From Pterobdella sp. o SKG-2022 (taxonomy: Eukaryota > Annelida > Clitellata > Hirudinida > Piscicolidae): a stretch of DNA of 64,000 bases. The translations under genes and the position numbers were made by a program. The notes under the pieces were generated by a model, which did not search any database, was not told the origin of the DNA, and saw nothing but the letters and a program-made list of their open reading frames with translations. Of this stretch, positions 48,018-60,544 are shown in pieces; within the stretch, counting starts at the first letter, position 1; each line of letters begins with the position of its first letter. The DNA is taken from contig OZ038320.1 of NCBI GenBank assembly GCA_964035795.1, forward strand, positions 2,078,184 to 2,142,183, in the 5' to 3' direction.

Positions 48018-48868
48018 AAATTTTAATCCGTCATAGTCTTCTAGTAGTGAGGCATTCAATTATAGATTGTTTGCTTGTGAGACTATGTTTGTGTTGTTTG
48101 ATAAGGTTTCTATTATAGTTATTTGGCTTTTAAACCATTTTATGTACTCAGTGCGTTGCTGTTTTTGGATAAGTGAAAGAGTTTGTTAAAATAATTAATT
48201 TTGATATAGAAAAGTTAAAGTTTGGAGCAAAAGATTGAAGCTAATGATTTTTATAAGCAAATAACGTTACCGTTTTGAAAAGTGAATACAACAAGATTAA
48301 AATAATATTGCAGTTTTCAAAGGTAAGCAAAAGTAAGATTAAGGTTAAATAAAACTAAGTTGTGCCTTAAAAGTTCACAATCTATTAATAGCTCTACTGT
48401 TAATATTATTATATTTGGCGTGTTTATTTAGCTGCATTATTACTGTTATAATAATATAATAAGTACAACAATAGAAAATATAATAACTATTAATATTATT
48501 CATATTATTATTATTTTCATTATTATTATTAGTAGGAGTAGTAGGAGTAGTAGTAGTAGTAGTAGTAGCAGTAGTAGTAGTAGTAGTAGTAGTAGCAGTA
48601 GTAGTAGTAGTAGTTGTAGTAGTAGTAGTAGTAGTATCGGGGGTAATAGTAGAAGTGGTACAAGTTTAAACTTTATGAAAACCAATGGCATCAATTAGTC
48701 AGCTCCACTTATAAAAAAGAGCTGTCAATAAGATTCAATTACCATTCTCGAAATCATTAACTGTTTCCACAATAATAAGAATATTAATAATAATAAGAAT
48801 ACATATTTGAATTATCATGCGCTCTCTATTTGTAATAGTTATTAAAAATGAAAATAGTAAATAGTATA

Positions 48869-48901
<33 letters not shown>

Positions 48902-51900
48902 GGAAACTGTTAGAAGACAAAAAAGCTCCATTGCTGCTCTTCAATAAGAACAATAAACATACCAGGTAATAATAATAATATCATTAATAATAATAATGAA
49001 CTTAATAACTATAAGAATAATAATAATGAAAATCATTATCAGGAACAATTCCTTGTGTAGCATCTTATCCTCCTCTTCAAGTGGAAGTTATGGCAATAAT
49101 AACATCGTTTATTTAAATAATAATAATAAAATGAATGATGATTGGCTACAAGACATGCAGGATTTGAAGATAACCAATTTGGATCAATTATATGGAAATA
49201 ATAATAATGAAATAAATATCGTCTCTAATAATAGTATCAGCCATACTATCAGCAGCAAAAAGGTTTCTAAAAGCTCTGATTTCACAATGAGTGGCTGGGA
49301 TTTTTGGGTCCAACTAATAACTGAATGGGAAAGTGGAAATAACAACAATAATAATAACAAAAATAATAAAATCAAACATGGCCTTAATGGTTTTAATAAC
49401 AACTCAGTCAATAACAAGAGACTTGCAAAAATCCGGGTCAAAGCGGGAGAGATATTCAAATCTCATTCGTTCCAAATACCTGACCCATTAAGAGGTTTTG
49501 TTTGGCAGGTGTTGAGTGGCTACAAAGATCAGCTGGTCAGCAATGGCAAGCAATTAAACGACCAACAAAACAATAATAACCCACAACAACATAGCAACCA
49601 ACAACTTCAACAACAACACCAACAAAAAGTTACACCCAACGCAGAAAACGTTGATAAATACTACAATAACATCATCAATGATCCTAATCATCACCCTCTT
49701 CTCAGCCATCTTCATTCTCATCTTTCTCATCAGTCTCAGAGTTGTAACACAAGTCCTATTAGCTACAATGCCGTTGTTGTCGACATTAGTGATGATAATG
49801 ATGAGGGTAATAATAAAAAAAATAATAAAAATAATGACCCGTTTAGTTTACATCGGTCAGTTATTGAAAGCAATCATTTAACAAACTGCGTCGAAAACAA
49901 CAACATCAATACTAACAATAATAAAAATAATAACAATAATAAATATCTAAATAAAACTCACAAGAAATCATTTTCTTCCTCACATTTGTCAACACAAGGT
50001 TGTTTACTATTGTGGGATCTCAACAATCAAAATAATCCTATAAAAAACTGTTCTAATAATAACAATAATAATAATAATAACAATAGCTATAATAATCATT
50101 TTTATTTTTTTAAGAATCTTTCATGAATTCTGAGTCAACATTCAGTCCATTGTCAATAGGTTACTATTCATGTTAATAATATTATTTTTTATATTTTCAT
50201 AACTAAAATTGTGGAAATAGACATAAAACGATGGTAAAGGCCAGTTTGATACTAGCTGGTAGAACTGCTTCTTTTTTTGGTACAAACCAGAACACCTCTT
50301 TTTTGTTCTTAGTTATGACTCTTACTACATAATTAATTTTGGCAAGATAATTGTTATTTGGAGGACCCCACACTGACTGTTTTATCAGTCTGCTCTCATC
50401 AGGCTAGGTTTCTAGGACAAGTTCTTTTTTAGCAAAGAAAACACCCTAAGACCAACAGCTTGATGACGAAGATAGGGCATGTTGCTTACCCACACGGAGA
50501 GACAGGGATGCAGATAGAGATGGTGTTCTGGAAGACATCATTATCATTGTTCCTAATTAATTTTTTGAACCCAAGTTTACTTAATTATTATTGTTATTAA
50601 AAATTTTCATTTATTTGTTTTTTGTTTTAGCTTTTTTTTCTGGTATTTATTTTTGTTCCTATTATCGTCATTGAAATTGTTGCTAACAAATTTTTTTTTA
50701 TTTATTTCAAACTTATTGGTATTATTAATTACATAAGCAAATGACAATTTGAGTTCTACTTACGAAAAGCTTTGTTCTTTCCAGCTGATAAGAGTTTTCA
50801 TTTATTATATAATTATTCTTACTAATGGTGACTAAACTTACAATAATGATAATAATAAGAATAAATTAATCATAAAGTTAATAATACTAATAATGAAAAG
50901 ATAGAAAAAATTTGCTTTGACTCATCAATAAACCAATAGAACTAACGATAATGACAATAATAAAAGCGATAATATTTTTATTAAAAATAAAATTTTAAAA
51001 AAATATAATAAAACATTTTTAACAATAACCTCAATAAACAACAATAAGAACCCTAGTAATAATAAAAACAATGGTCTTATTTTGGTCTTTGAATAGAGAC
51101 AACCTCACTGTTAATCCGAAATTACCATTATTTTTTGGCGCTGTTGTGCTAATGATAATGAGAACAAAAATATTGTTATTATTCCTATTATTTTTGTTTT
51201 TATATATATGACATGAGAGGATAAAATATTTATAATAATAATTAATCTTATTTTTATTTCCCTTTAATCGGGGCTTGACGTTAAACTGCATCCAACTCCG
51301 CCTGTATTTAAAGGCTGTTTTTATGTTTAAACATGGATAACATAGACTCCTGTAGCAGGTATCGTTTTCGTTTGGCTTGACAGGATCTCAGTCGACAACG
51401 GCAAGAAAAACTGCTAGTGTGCAAACGGCTAATCTTAAAATCCGATAAATTTGAGTCAGACGTTAGCTCGGACTGGAAGTCTAAAAATAATTTCAATAAA
51501 TAAAATGAGCAGAATCAACGATCTAGAACGATCACCGTAAACCCCAGTTACCAAGACTTATACATTTGGGGTTATGATCTTATACGCATAATATAAACTA
51601 TCGTTATTTTTTTTTGTCTTTATATCGCACCGTGTAGGTTAGAAACATAGCCTATCTTCATCATCAGAATGTTAAGTGGTGGTTCTACAATGCTTTTCTC
51701 ATTAATAAAGATTATCAGGAACCTGGTCTGATTAAAACAGTCTTTTTATTTCAAGAAGATGAAATTAGTTGCTTAGAGGGTTACGAGAGAGCAGAAAGAA
51801 ACTGTCTAGACTTGTACTCTAGAAGGCTAGCAGTCCTACCATCTATCAGACTCAAGTGCTAATGCTATGATGTATTTTTCAACGTCATGCCTAGAACACC

Positions 51901-53496
51901 TTGACATTCACCACCCATCAGACCAACAGCAGAAGAGCTTGCTAAGTGGGCAACTGAGTTACGCTGAATTGTTACAGTTGCCTTCTAACTACCATAAGGT
52001 GATTAAGAGAGATATCTCCAGGACGTATCCCAACCATCCTTTTTTCAAGGTGGGTGTATGGTGGTGAGGGAGGTGTGTGTATGTGTTTGTATGAGTGAAC
52101 AAATGGATGTTTGTGTGTGGAGTTGGGGGATAGATAGATGCACGGATGAGTAGATGAATAGTTAGCTAGATGAGTGAATGGATGGATGGGTAGATGTATG
52201 AATGTATCCATGTATGTTTGAATGTATGCATGGATGTGTGAATTTATGCATGGATGTGTAAATGTATGCATGGATGTGTGAATCAAATAAAAGTACGGAC
52301 GTATAAATGGTTGATCAATTGGTCTATGGATGGAGGAATGTTCGGTTGGGTGGGTGAGATAAGAGTTTTTAAATTCTTGGTGAACGGTTTAAAGAAAATG
52401 TAAGAGCAGGTTAGATTGTATAATAAGTTGGCTAAGTTAATGCATTATGAAGAGACTTTAATAATAACAATAAAAAATATTAGGAATAATAATAAATATA
52501 TCAATAAGAATAAATAAAAAAATTTAAATAATTAATAATAATATCAATAAAAAATTGACTTTAGGACGAGGCCAAAGGTCAAGAAAGTTTGTTTAATGTC
52601 GCTAAGGCCTACTCTGTCTATGATCGGTTGCTATATTTGTTTTTAAATTATTATTATTGTTTTTATTTGTTTATTTGTTGTCATTTAAATTTTTTGTTAA
52701 TTCCAATATTTATCTTATCTATTTTATTGAGTCAAATATTTTAAAATATTCAAGATTTAAAATGATGTCAACAAAATATGGCTCTGTGTAAAAAATAACA
52801 ACAATAACAATGATAATTTAAAATAAAATAATAGAAAAAATATAATAGTACTAAAACTAATTATAGCGAATGAAACATGTAAAGTAAAATAGCGAAAAAT
52901 AGAATAAAAATTAAGTGTCATGCAATTCGAAAGGAAATATCAATTCTCGGTTAGTGGCGAAAAAACAAAAAATGTTTGATAAAACCATAAGGAAATCGAG
53001 GGACTTCAGGTTATTATTATATTTCATACTTAATTTTTATTCTTCATATTATTGATGCTGTTTTTATTCCTAATATTGTTGTTTTTCCATGTTTTTATTC
53101 CTATTATTCTCGTTGTTTGCAATCGTATTTTTTTTTCAATCTAATTATTATTGATTTTTTTTAGATTATTATTCGTATTATTAGTGTTCGTTTCATTATT
53201 ATTTTTATTATGACAGGTCTCTTGGTTATTGTCAAGGCATATCTTTTATCATCGGATTATTACTCATGCATGTTAGTAAAAATAATAATAATTATAATTA
53301 CAATAATAATAATAATAATAATTATTATTATTATTATTTCTTTATTATTTTGTAGCACTTTTTTTATTTTTAATCATTTTGTCATTGTTTTCTTTCAACT
53401 TTTTTGAGTGCATTTATTAACAAGAAAACATTTAAACTATTATAGTTCTCGATGACCACCAAAACTATTGAAAATAATATATTATGTAATAATAAT

Positions 53497-53529
<33 letters not shown>

Positions 53530-54983
53530 TGATAGATGGGGGAAGAAGAGGCGTTTGGAGTGCTTGTGAGGTTGATGTACGATTTCGGGATGAGGTCTAT
53601 TGCATTAATAATAACAAACATAATAATAATAATAATCAATCAATCAAATCCTTTTTATAGCCCGTTTTCCTTTACTAAGGGTTGGGCTTTTTGAAAGTTC
53701 TATCTTGAAGTCGTCCTTTCTATTCAGAGCGATCAAGTGGATCCACACAAACCATGTCTAATTTTCTTTTATCATGCAATATGAGCTTATTCCAAGTCTT
53801 TTTGGGCCTACCAGGCTTCTTGCAAGTATTTAAATCCAATTTTCTCACTTGAGAAATCCAACCCACGCTACGCTCTACATGTCCAAACCACTTCATCTTG
53901 CTTGTACGAAGAACTACCTCAACATTCCGAATGCCAAGTTTTGAAAAGAGTGAGTGAGAGCAAACGCTATCATTCGTTTTGATGTTGTACATCAAGCGAA
54001 TCATGGCAAGGTCATTTCGTCTAAGGCGGTTCATATTTCAGCAGCATGTAACATAGCTCTTCTGACGCAGGTTGAATAGACATGGCTTCTGGTCAATAAT
54101 GATAAATGACGATTAGCAAGGAGTGGAAGAAGTTGGCGAAATTTAGCCCAGGCGCACTTACAACGTGTTATTGAAGCAAGCTCACATCCACCACCTGCAG
54201 ATAACATATCCCCAAGATAGCAGAACTCTGGGACAACTTCCAGTTTTTCATCATCAATCATCACTTCCTTTACTAATCTCCTATCAACAGGCCGTGCTAT
54301 ACCAAGGCAACGAGCGCATCGGAAGTTAAGATCCGAAGTTAGAGGGCCTTTTATGCCCCTGCATTTCTTGTCAACCCATTGCCTGCAGCCTCCACACTGA
54401 ATAGCATTTCTACCCACACCTGCTTGGCATACACCACAAGGTTACTTCCCAGATTTTCTCAACACACCAAGGTTCGAACCAGAAACCATTAGCTTTGTCT
54501 TACCCATATTCACTCTCAACCCCTTTTTCTCCATCTCCGATCTTCATGTTCTCAACTTCACTAATAGTTCATCCATGGACTGAGCACTTACCATTAAGTC
54601 GTCAGCATACAAGATCCCCCAAGGGCAACCTGTACGAAAATCCATAGATAAAGCTTCCAGCACAATAACAAAAAGTAATGGACTAAGAACAGAACCTTGA
54701 TGGACATTTACCCGAACTTCAAACGAGTTGCTATACTCATCACCAACTCTCACCCTACTTCTCACTTCCTTGTACATAATAATAAAAATAAATGATAGTT
54801 TTCTAGAAAAGTGGTTATATACAAATAAAAATAGAAATTTATTGTTAATGAGAATGACTTATTATTTTATTTTTTTTGTATTCTTGTTATATTGAAGATC
54901 ATTATTTCAACAGGTCGCTCTTTAAGCCTCAAATGAAGGAGGTTGGGTTGAGGATGTTTCAATTGGACAAGCTTATCGAGGTC

Positions 54984-55032
<49 letters not shown>

Positions 55033-57224
55033 GCGACAACAATAATAATAACAGCTGTTATGCTAATCACCGATAATGACAACTGTTCATGATGGTAGAG
55101 CAGAGTTGTACTTTGTGATTATTTTCATGGCGAAACTAGTCCTAAGATATTTTATTGTCGTTATATTTATTGTTGTTGTTATTTTTAATTTCATGATTAT
55201 TTTTATAACATTATTAATATTATTGTTATCATCATCATTATAGGACTCCCTGCCAGAAATGCACAATCACTTCACTGAGATGTCCATCCACCCATCTGTC
55301 TATAGTCCCCAATGGTGCAGAATAATAATAATAATACACTGCTGTTAATAGAAATATTTATATAATTTTAATGAAAATAATAGTTAAAAACAATAAAATT
55401 GCCATTAATAGTTTTAGAATCGTCTTCATTATATAATAATATTAATATTTGTATTATTTTGATAATAATTCCATTATTAATTGTTTTTATTTTTATTATT
55501 GCCACCAGGTTCCTAACGATGTTCGCTTCAGTGTTCGACGTGTGCACTGCAAAGAGGGTGCTTGACATGGTGCTCTGCTACGCCTGGGCACCTTGTTCGT
55601 GTTATTATAATTATAATTATTATTATTATCATCATTATTAGTATATTTTATTATAATTATTATTTTTATTTTTCAAAAAAACTATTTTTTTTTTATTATT
55701 TTAGTTTGTATTATTATTGTTGTTTTTTTTAAACAAAAATGTTTTTATTTGAGCAAAAAAGATAGTATATAAGTGGCAATGTATAAAAAGTTTGTGAAAT
55801 AATTGCGGCACAGATAATGACAGCTAAAATATTTAACAGAAATAAAAACAGTTAAAAATGACTTGTTTTATAAGGTGATGAGCAAGTTAATGTGTAAATT
55901 TTATTTGAGATAGAATTGTAATTAAACAGATCATATGATAAGGTAATAATAATGCGATGAGAGTAAACAAAACAAAAGCAGAAAAAGAAGGAAATGAGTC
56001 AATGTCATAATTATTAGCAGACGTAAATGCAAGTAATTTTGTATTTATCAGAATTGGATTCACTTTTAGGGTATTTATAGATACCGTAATAAAAGTAAAG
56101 ACTGGGATATTATTTTGAAAGGAGAAAATTTTTAACTAGTTTTTTAAATGAACTTAGTGATTGGAAATTTAGTATATTTTGGGTAATTTGTTCCAATTTT
56201 TTGGTCTTTGAGTAGTTAGTGCTAATAGTTTTTATTTGTTCTAGAATTTTCGATATCAAAGCTTTTTTTGTATCTTGTTATATTTATAAGTTTTACTTTT
56301 TATTAGATTATCAAAAGATGATGGGAGTAGGTTATTTTTATATTTATACATGTAGATTAAAATATGTAGTGTGTTTATTTTTTTATATCAAATAACTTCA
56401 ATTCATTATAATTGATGTGTTTATCGTAAGGGTAATTGTATATAGTCCTCATGGTTAAATTTTGTAGGGTTTGAGTTTTTTTGACGTTTGTTTTATAGTT
56501 ACTAGCCCAGATACTATTGCCATAATTAATTTGGGAAAAGAATAGTGCGTTTTAATAATTTAGTAATGTGTTGCTGTTGATTTTATATGTATGTTTTAAA
56601 AAATTTATTGTACTTTTAACTTTGTATAGCTTTGGAATGTTTATGAGACTTGAAATTCAGGTTTGTGTCAAATATTGTACCTAAAGATTTAATTTTTTCT
56701 TTGTATGCTATGGGAGAGTTATTCAGAGTATACTTAAAGCTTTTTATCTTTATCTTGGTGTTTATATTTCTGAAAATTGTAAAGTAGGTTTTAGATGTAT
56801 CTAGTATGAGATCATTTTTTTATATCCAATAATAAATGTTTTTTAGCTTTGTATTTATATGATGTGTTATGTTGTTCAAGTTTTTCATATTTATGGGGAA
56901 TGATATTACTATATCATCAGCATATATAATCGTATCAATTTTGCGTCGTTTAATGGAAAATCATTTATAAATAAGATAAATAATAGGGGCCCAAGAATTG
57001 ATCCTTGAGGAACGCCTATATCAACTTTTTTGGAATTCGAATGGTACCCATCAATGTTAACTATTTTTTGCCTATTTGTGGTTCATAATATATATTATTT
57101 CATTTTTATTATCACTTGTTCTATTATCACAAAGCTCAATCTTGAAAAATTCAGTTTAGTTTTTATTATTTTCTTATTATTGCTTTTGTTTTATTTATTT
57201 TTTTATACTTATTTTAATAATAAA

Positions 57225-57257
<33 letters not shown>

Positions 57258-59109
57258 CGCCCAACCCTTGGTAAAGGAAAACGGGCTATAAAAAGGATTT
57301 GATTGATTGAATATTATTATTTTTATAGTTTTTTTTTATCAAAATTTCTGCAATCATAACCTGATCTTCAACAAGCTTCTTGATTTCTGCATTATCGTAC
57401 ACGTCTTTAAATCACTGTTTTTATTCAACCCCCTGTTTTCTGATACTTTTTTGATTTAATTAATATTTTTCTAATTTTTCTTTTTTTATAATATTTTTTT
57501 TATTAATTTTTTATTAATATTCATATATTGTTCCAAGATTTTTTAAGTTGTTTTATGACTTCTATATTCAAATATTAATGATAACACTAATAAGGAAAAA
57601 GTTGATGGAGATAAGGATAACAATAATAATAGTAATAATGACAATAATAACAATAAAATATCCATCAGCTGGTTACACAGATTTGATATTCCAGTTAGGG
57701 CTATCTCTATTATCGCTCAACAAAGAACATATACTGCAGCTCGACATGGACCCCCTGGTCGTTTATTTGCAGGTTTGTTTGGCACTATATAAATATCTTT
57801 ATTTATCCATTTTTTGATTTTATTTTTATGTTTTTTTTTGGAAAGTATAACTTTTTGTTGACAGCAATTGTTTCATCATAAACTCAACAATACAGCCACC
57901 TTCATCTTCAACCGATACAACCACTTTCATCTTCAACTGACAAAACTACCACACCCCACTACACCCTCACCATAACTACACCACTCACCCCCACTACACC
58001 ACTCACACCACCCTCACAGAAGGACCTCCCCTTCTCAGCTCGCCACAACACTGAAGATCTCTTCAAGGCTGCCCTCACCACCAAGATCAACCACAAGAGA
58101 CTAAAGAAGTTTGTCTACTTTATTATTATTTTATCACTTTTCCATCGTTATTTTTACCAGCATCATAATTTTTTTGATGTTTTATAAATTTTTTGATGTG
58201 ATTCTCTCATTATTATTATTCTTCATGAATATCACCAAAGGTTCGAGAAGGACTACAAGGAGAAGTTGGAGAAGGAGAAGTTTGAGGAGAGTGAGTTGCA
58301 TCGACTCAGGTGGACATCATTTGATGATAATAATAATAAAAATAATAATAATAATAATCACCACCATCATTATCATCACCATCATCATCATCATCACTAC
58401 CATCATCATCATCACTATAATTATCATTACCACAACCATCATCAGTATCATCATCATCATCATCACACAGACAAGAGAACAGCTTGTTGAAGGAGAGAGT
58501 GACAAAGCTGGAGTTTGAAACTTCATCACTTGCCTCCCAACTCATCAATAAGCAGGTTTCTATAAAGATTATTGTTTTTATTATTGTTATTATAAACATT
58601 GGTCCTGGGCATGACGTTAAACTGCACCGAAGACAGCGTCTTCAATTTGAGACTGCTTTCCTGTTATAACCTGGATAACAGTAGACTTCGGTAACAGGTA
58701 TCGACAAACTGATATCCTGGTATCGTTGTCATTTGGCTTGGCGGAGGATCATTCTTTATTGACATCGGCAAGGCAAACTGCCCAAGTGTGGGAACGGCGG
58801 TTCTTGAAATCCGATAGTTTCAAGTTGGACGTTAGCTTGGGCTGGCAGTTCTATGAAAACTTTGTCCCAACTAAAAATGGCTTTCATTAGCCGACTGCTG
58901 TATACCCCAGCTACTGGGACGCTTACAGCAGTATAATGTAATATGGATATTATTATTATTATTATTATTATTATTTTAAACATTACTAGGATTTCTATTA
59001 TTTCAGATTTTTTTTATCTTCATCATTATTTTAGTTTCATACTTTAATTTTTGTCACTAACGAAATTTTTTTATTAATATAATTTTTTTTCATAAAAATA
59101 ATAATGATA

Positions 59110-59151
<42 letters not shown>

Positions 59152-60443
59152 GCTAATTTCTTCAGGTGGAGTGTGCTCGGCTTTGTGAAAAGATAGACCA
59201 CATGAATTTGAAGCAAAAAAAAAATGATAAAAAAATATTCGGTATCTTTGGTTCTGAAGGGGATGATAGCAGTACCGACAAAAAAAATAATAATAAGAAT
59301 AATAAAAATGACGATGATGACGACGACGACGATGGCAGGCGGAGGATATTTCTAAGTAGAAATGATAATGGTAGTATCACTAATAAGAGTAATAATAGTA
59401 ATAATAATAATACTAGTAATAATAATAATAGCTATAATAATAATAATGACAATAGTAATGATAATAAAAGAAGAGGGAGTGATAGGTCGGTTAATGTTGT
59501 TGATAACTCCGAAGCTAAAAGAAGATCTAGCTTTAATATATTCAGTACTAGCAGCAGTAATAGTGGTATTAATAATAGTAATAAGAATAATAATGATGAT
59601 GATGATGATGATAATAATAATAATAATAATAGCAATAATAACGAAGCTAATAAAAACAATAGTAAAGGCAGCGACGAAGAAGATGGTTTCAAGAAGAAAC
59701 TTAAAAAGATTTTGAGTTTCATTAGTGATGATGAAGACATCAAAAAAAAATATAATGGAAATGATAATAATAAAAAAGAAAGCAATTATGATGCTAATAA
59801 TAACAATAATATTAATAAAAGTAACAAAGAAATATTAGACGAAACCGTAAAAAATAGATTGAATGAGGAGTTCTTATTAGCTGAAATTGAAACTTTGAGG
59901 CAAGAGTTGGTTCGCTGTAAGGTGAGAGAGGCGGAGTCTAACTTGTCAATCAAGCAGCTGCAATTGCAGATTCGTGGGGTGAGGAATTGGTGTGCTGTTT
60001 GTGTTGCTATTTTTGGTTTTATTTTTTCATTATCTATTTAAATTCAATTCTTATTGTTGTATTTTTGACTTTTTTAATTATTATTATTATTATTATTATT
60101 ACTACAAAAGATACAAAAAGTTTGGAAAGATATGACCTTCAACAACTCCTTGGGCTACATGTTTAATAATAATCCTGAAAACAACAACTATAATAACAAC
60201 AGCATCAAAGACAGCAAAAACACACAAGACAACAGCGATAGGAAAAGGTGCATGGTATCTCCAGTCAAGAGGCTCTCCCTCAACAACAACACCTACTGCC
60301 ACTATCAGCCTCCCATGCACCAATTCGTCAATAATAGTTACGACAATAATAATAATAATAATAATGAGGGTGATAATAATAAGGATAAAGATCCATCCTT
60401 CCCTAGTCATTCACCCCGTGTGCATTCTAAGAGTGAAGGGTAA
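44037..60443 (+). CDS. EVI5: EVI5-like TBC-domain Rab GTPase-activating protein
   Basis: Exons: 44037-44308, 49043-49806, 51922-52049, 52565-52626, 53217-53271, 53536-53594, 54914-54980, 55244-55314, 55509-55594, 57681-57772, 58020-58108, 58241-58309, 58471-58555, 59166-59978 and 60111-60443. Phases agree; 1014 residues if it stops at 60443. The product should speed GTP hydrolysis by Rab GTPases on endosomal and recycling membranes. Both catalytic fingers are present: VIKRDISRTYPNHPFF (IxxDxxR) and LGYCQGISF (YxQ). Other TBC signatures: IPDPLRGFVWQVL, LFNVAKAYSV, EEEAFGVLVRLM, LFKPQMKEVGLRM and ILQLDMDPL. Coiled-coil follows (RLRQENSLLKERV, VRCKVREAESN), as in EVI5. Odd: AAT-encoded asparagine runs in exons 1, 2, 14 and 15, and a Q/H/N/S-rich insert inside the TBC domain. 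The donor closing exon 2 (G|GTAATA) is inferred from phase; read-through would instead end at 50126 without most of the TBC domain. A strong donor at 60439 allows a longer end. Confidence 0.85.
44762..44806 (+). repeat. ~42-bp duplicated block, copy 1
   Basis: AATTGCGTTCCAGTATTACT followed by GTAGGTTTTGCTTCTTAGCA recurs at 47901-47941 with one base changed. The two copies bracket the LINE at 45872-47870. Confidence 0.75.
45119..45180 (+). repeat. SINE body fragment, related to 1600-1660
   Basis: AGTAGCGCTCTGTGAAACCA and the following TTGAGC..AC.GAAACC words match the body of the tRNA-derived SINE at 1507-1680. The tRNA-like head is not recognisable upstream. Confidence 0.5.
45872..47870 (-). 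mobile_element. 5'-truncated CR1/L2-type LINE
   Basis: Three minus-strand frames follow one another with frameshifts between. At 47748-47233 is the pre-catalytic part ending SSYRPISNLSTISKII. At 46951-46568 is the catalytic core, GVPQGSVLGPILFSLY and HQFADDITLF, followed by LNPTKSEVMFVG. At 46546-46256 is the C-terminal part, SRLDYCYSLLCGQPN and LHWLPVS. The 3' end is followed by an ATT/AAT array at about 45872-45902, the usual tail. This is the best preserved element in the window, in intron 1 of the EVI5-like gene. The endonuclease part is missing. Confidence 0.88.
47881..48014. repeat. (AT)n microsatellites around a unique block
   Basis: Short AT repeats at 47881-47900 and a long one at 47942-48014 flank copy 2 of the ~42-bp duplicated block (47901-47941). 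They lie at the 5' border of the LINE. Confidence 0.9.
48531..48640. repeat. (TAG)n microsatellite
   Basis: TAG/GTA units with occasional CAG and TTG variants. The poly-leucine minus frame is an artefact. Confidence 0.9.
49807..51921. other. Intron 2 of the EVI5-like gene
   Basis: Starts at the inferred donor. Its first 320 bases remain open in the exon 2 frame and are asparagine-rich, so a read-through form is possible. It also holds an F1 copy and GC-richer blocks at about 50380-50530 and 51770-51855 that look like unclassified repeat remnants. Confidence 0.45.
51270..51565 (+). repeat. SINE-like family F1, diverged plus copy
   Basis: Shares GACGTTAAACTGCA, GCAGGTATCG.TTTCG, TTTGGCTTGAC, GACGTTAGCTCGGACTGG and CCCCAGTTACC with the other copies. 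It has larger deletions and is the most diverged of the long copies. Confidence 0.7.
53635..54780 (-). mobile_element. RTE-like LINE with Cys-rich insert after the RT core
   Basis: Minus-strand frames give VHQGSVLSPLLFVIVLEALS and GILYADDLMVSAQ (RT catalytic box). A Cys-rich zinc-binding-like segment follows (CGGCRQWVDKKCRGIKG, FRCARC). Next are LEVVPEFCYLGDMLSAGGG, a RAMLHAAEI block and the C-terminal KMKWFGHVERS and KKPGRPKKTWN motifs. It ends with GGCTATAAAAAGGATTTGAT and an ATTG/ATT tail near 53635. Frameshifts separate the frames, so it is dead. It fills most of intron 6 of the EVI5-like gene. Confidence 0.85.
55750..57050 (-). mobile_element. Heavily decayed non-LTR reverse transcriptase
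   Basis: Near 57020-56880 the minus strand reads GVPQGSILGPLLFILFINDF and, after a frameshift, a YADD-type box. Downstream words fit the rest of a CR1/jockey-like RT domain but are full of stops. It lies in intron 9 of the EVI5-like gene. The clade is uncertain. Confidence 0.65.
57253..57312 (+). mobile_element. Solo 3' end of the RTE-like LINE family
   Basis: CGCCCAACCCTTGGTAAAGG, AAAACGGGCTATAAAAAGGA and TTTGATTGATTG match the 3' end of the element at 53635-54780, in opposite orientation. It is preceded and followed by ATT repeats and is presumably an extreme 5' truncation. Confidence 0.75.
58330..58465. repeat. Degenerate (CAT)n/(CAC)n tract
   Basis: Histidine-codon-like CATCAC repeats form the acceptor side of intron 12 of the EVI5-like gene, up to the exon at 58471. 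The His-rich and Asp-rich frames are artefacts. Confidence 0.8.
58600..58945 (+). repeat. SINE-like family F1, best preserved copy
   Basis: About 345 bp, starting GGTCCTGGGCATGACGTTAA and ending ACAGCAGTATAATGTAATAT, then a pure ATT tail (58950-58975). It contains TTATAACCTGGATAACAG, TTGGACGTTAGCTTGGGCTG and a 3' hairpin GACTGCTGTA/TACAGCAGT. No coding frame is shared between copies. It lies in intron 13 of the EVI5-like gene. Confidence 0.85.
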
Positions 60444-60544
60444 GAACAATATCATTTTTGTTCAATAATTTTGTCAGCATTTTTATTATTTTTTTTGTTA
60501 GTAATATAATAATAATAATATTGATATTATTAATGATTCAAAAG

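Larger units (their letters stand above)
44309..49042. other. Large intron 1 of the EVI5-like gene
   Basis: Holds a SINE body fragment (45119-45180), a CR1/L2-type LINE on the minus strand (45872-47870), AT and TAG microsatellites, and two copies of a ~42-bp block at 44762 and 47901. No additional exon was supported. Confidence 0.6.

Noticed and set aside
58266..58599. His-rich and Asp-rich frames
   Set aside because: Produced by the CAT/CAC tract of intron 12; the real exons at 58241 and 58471 use another frame.
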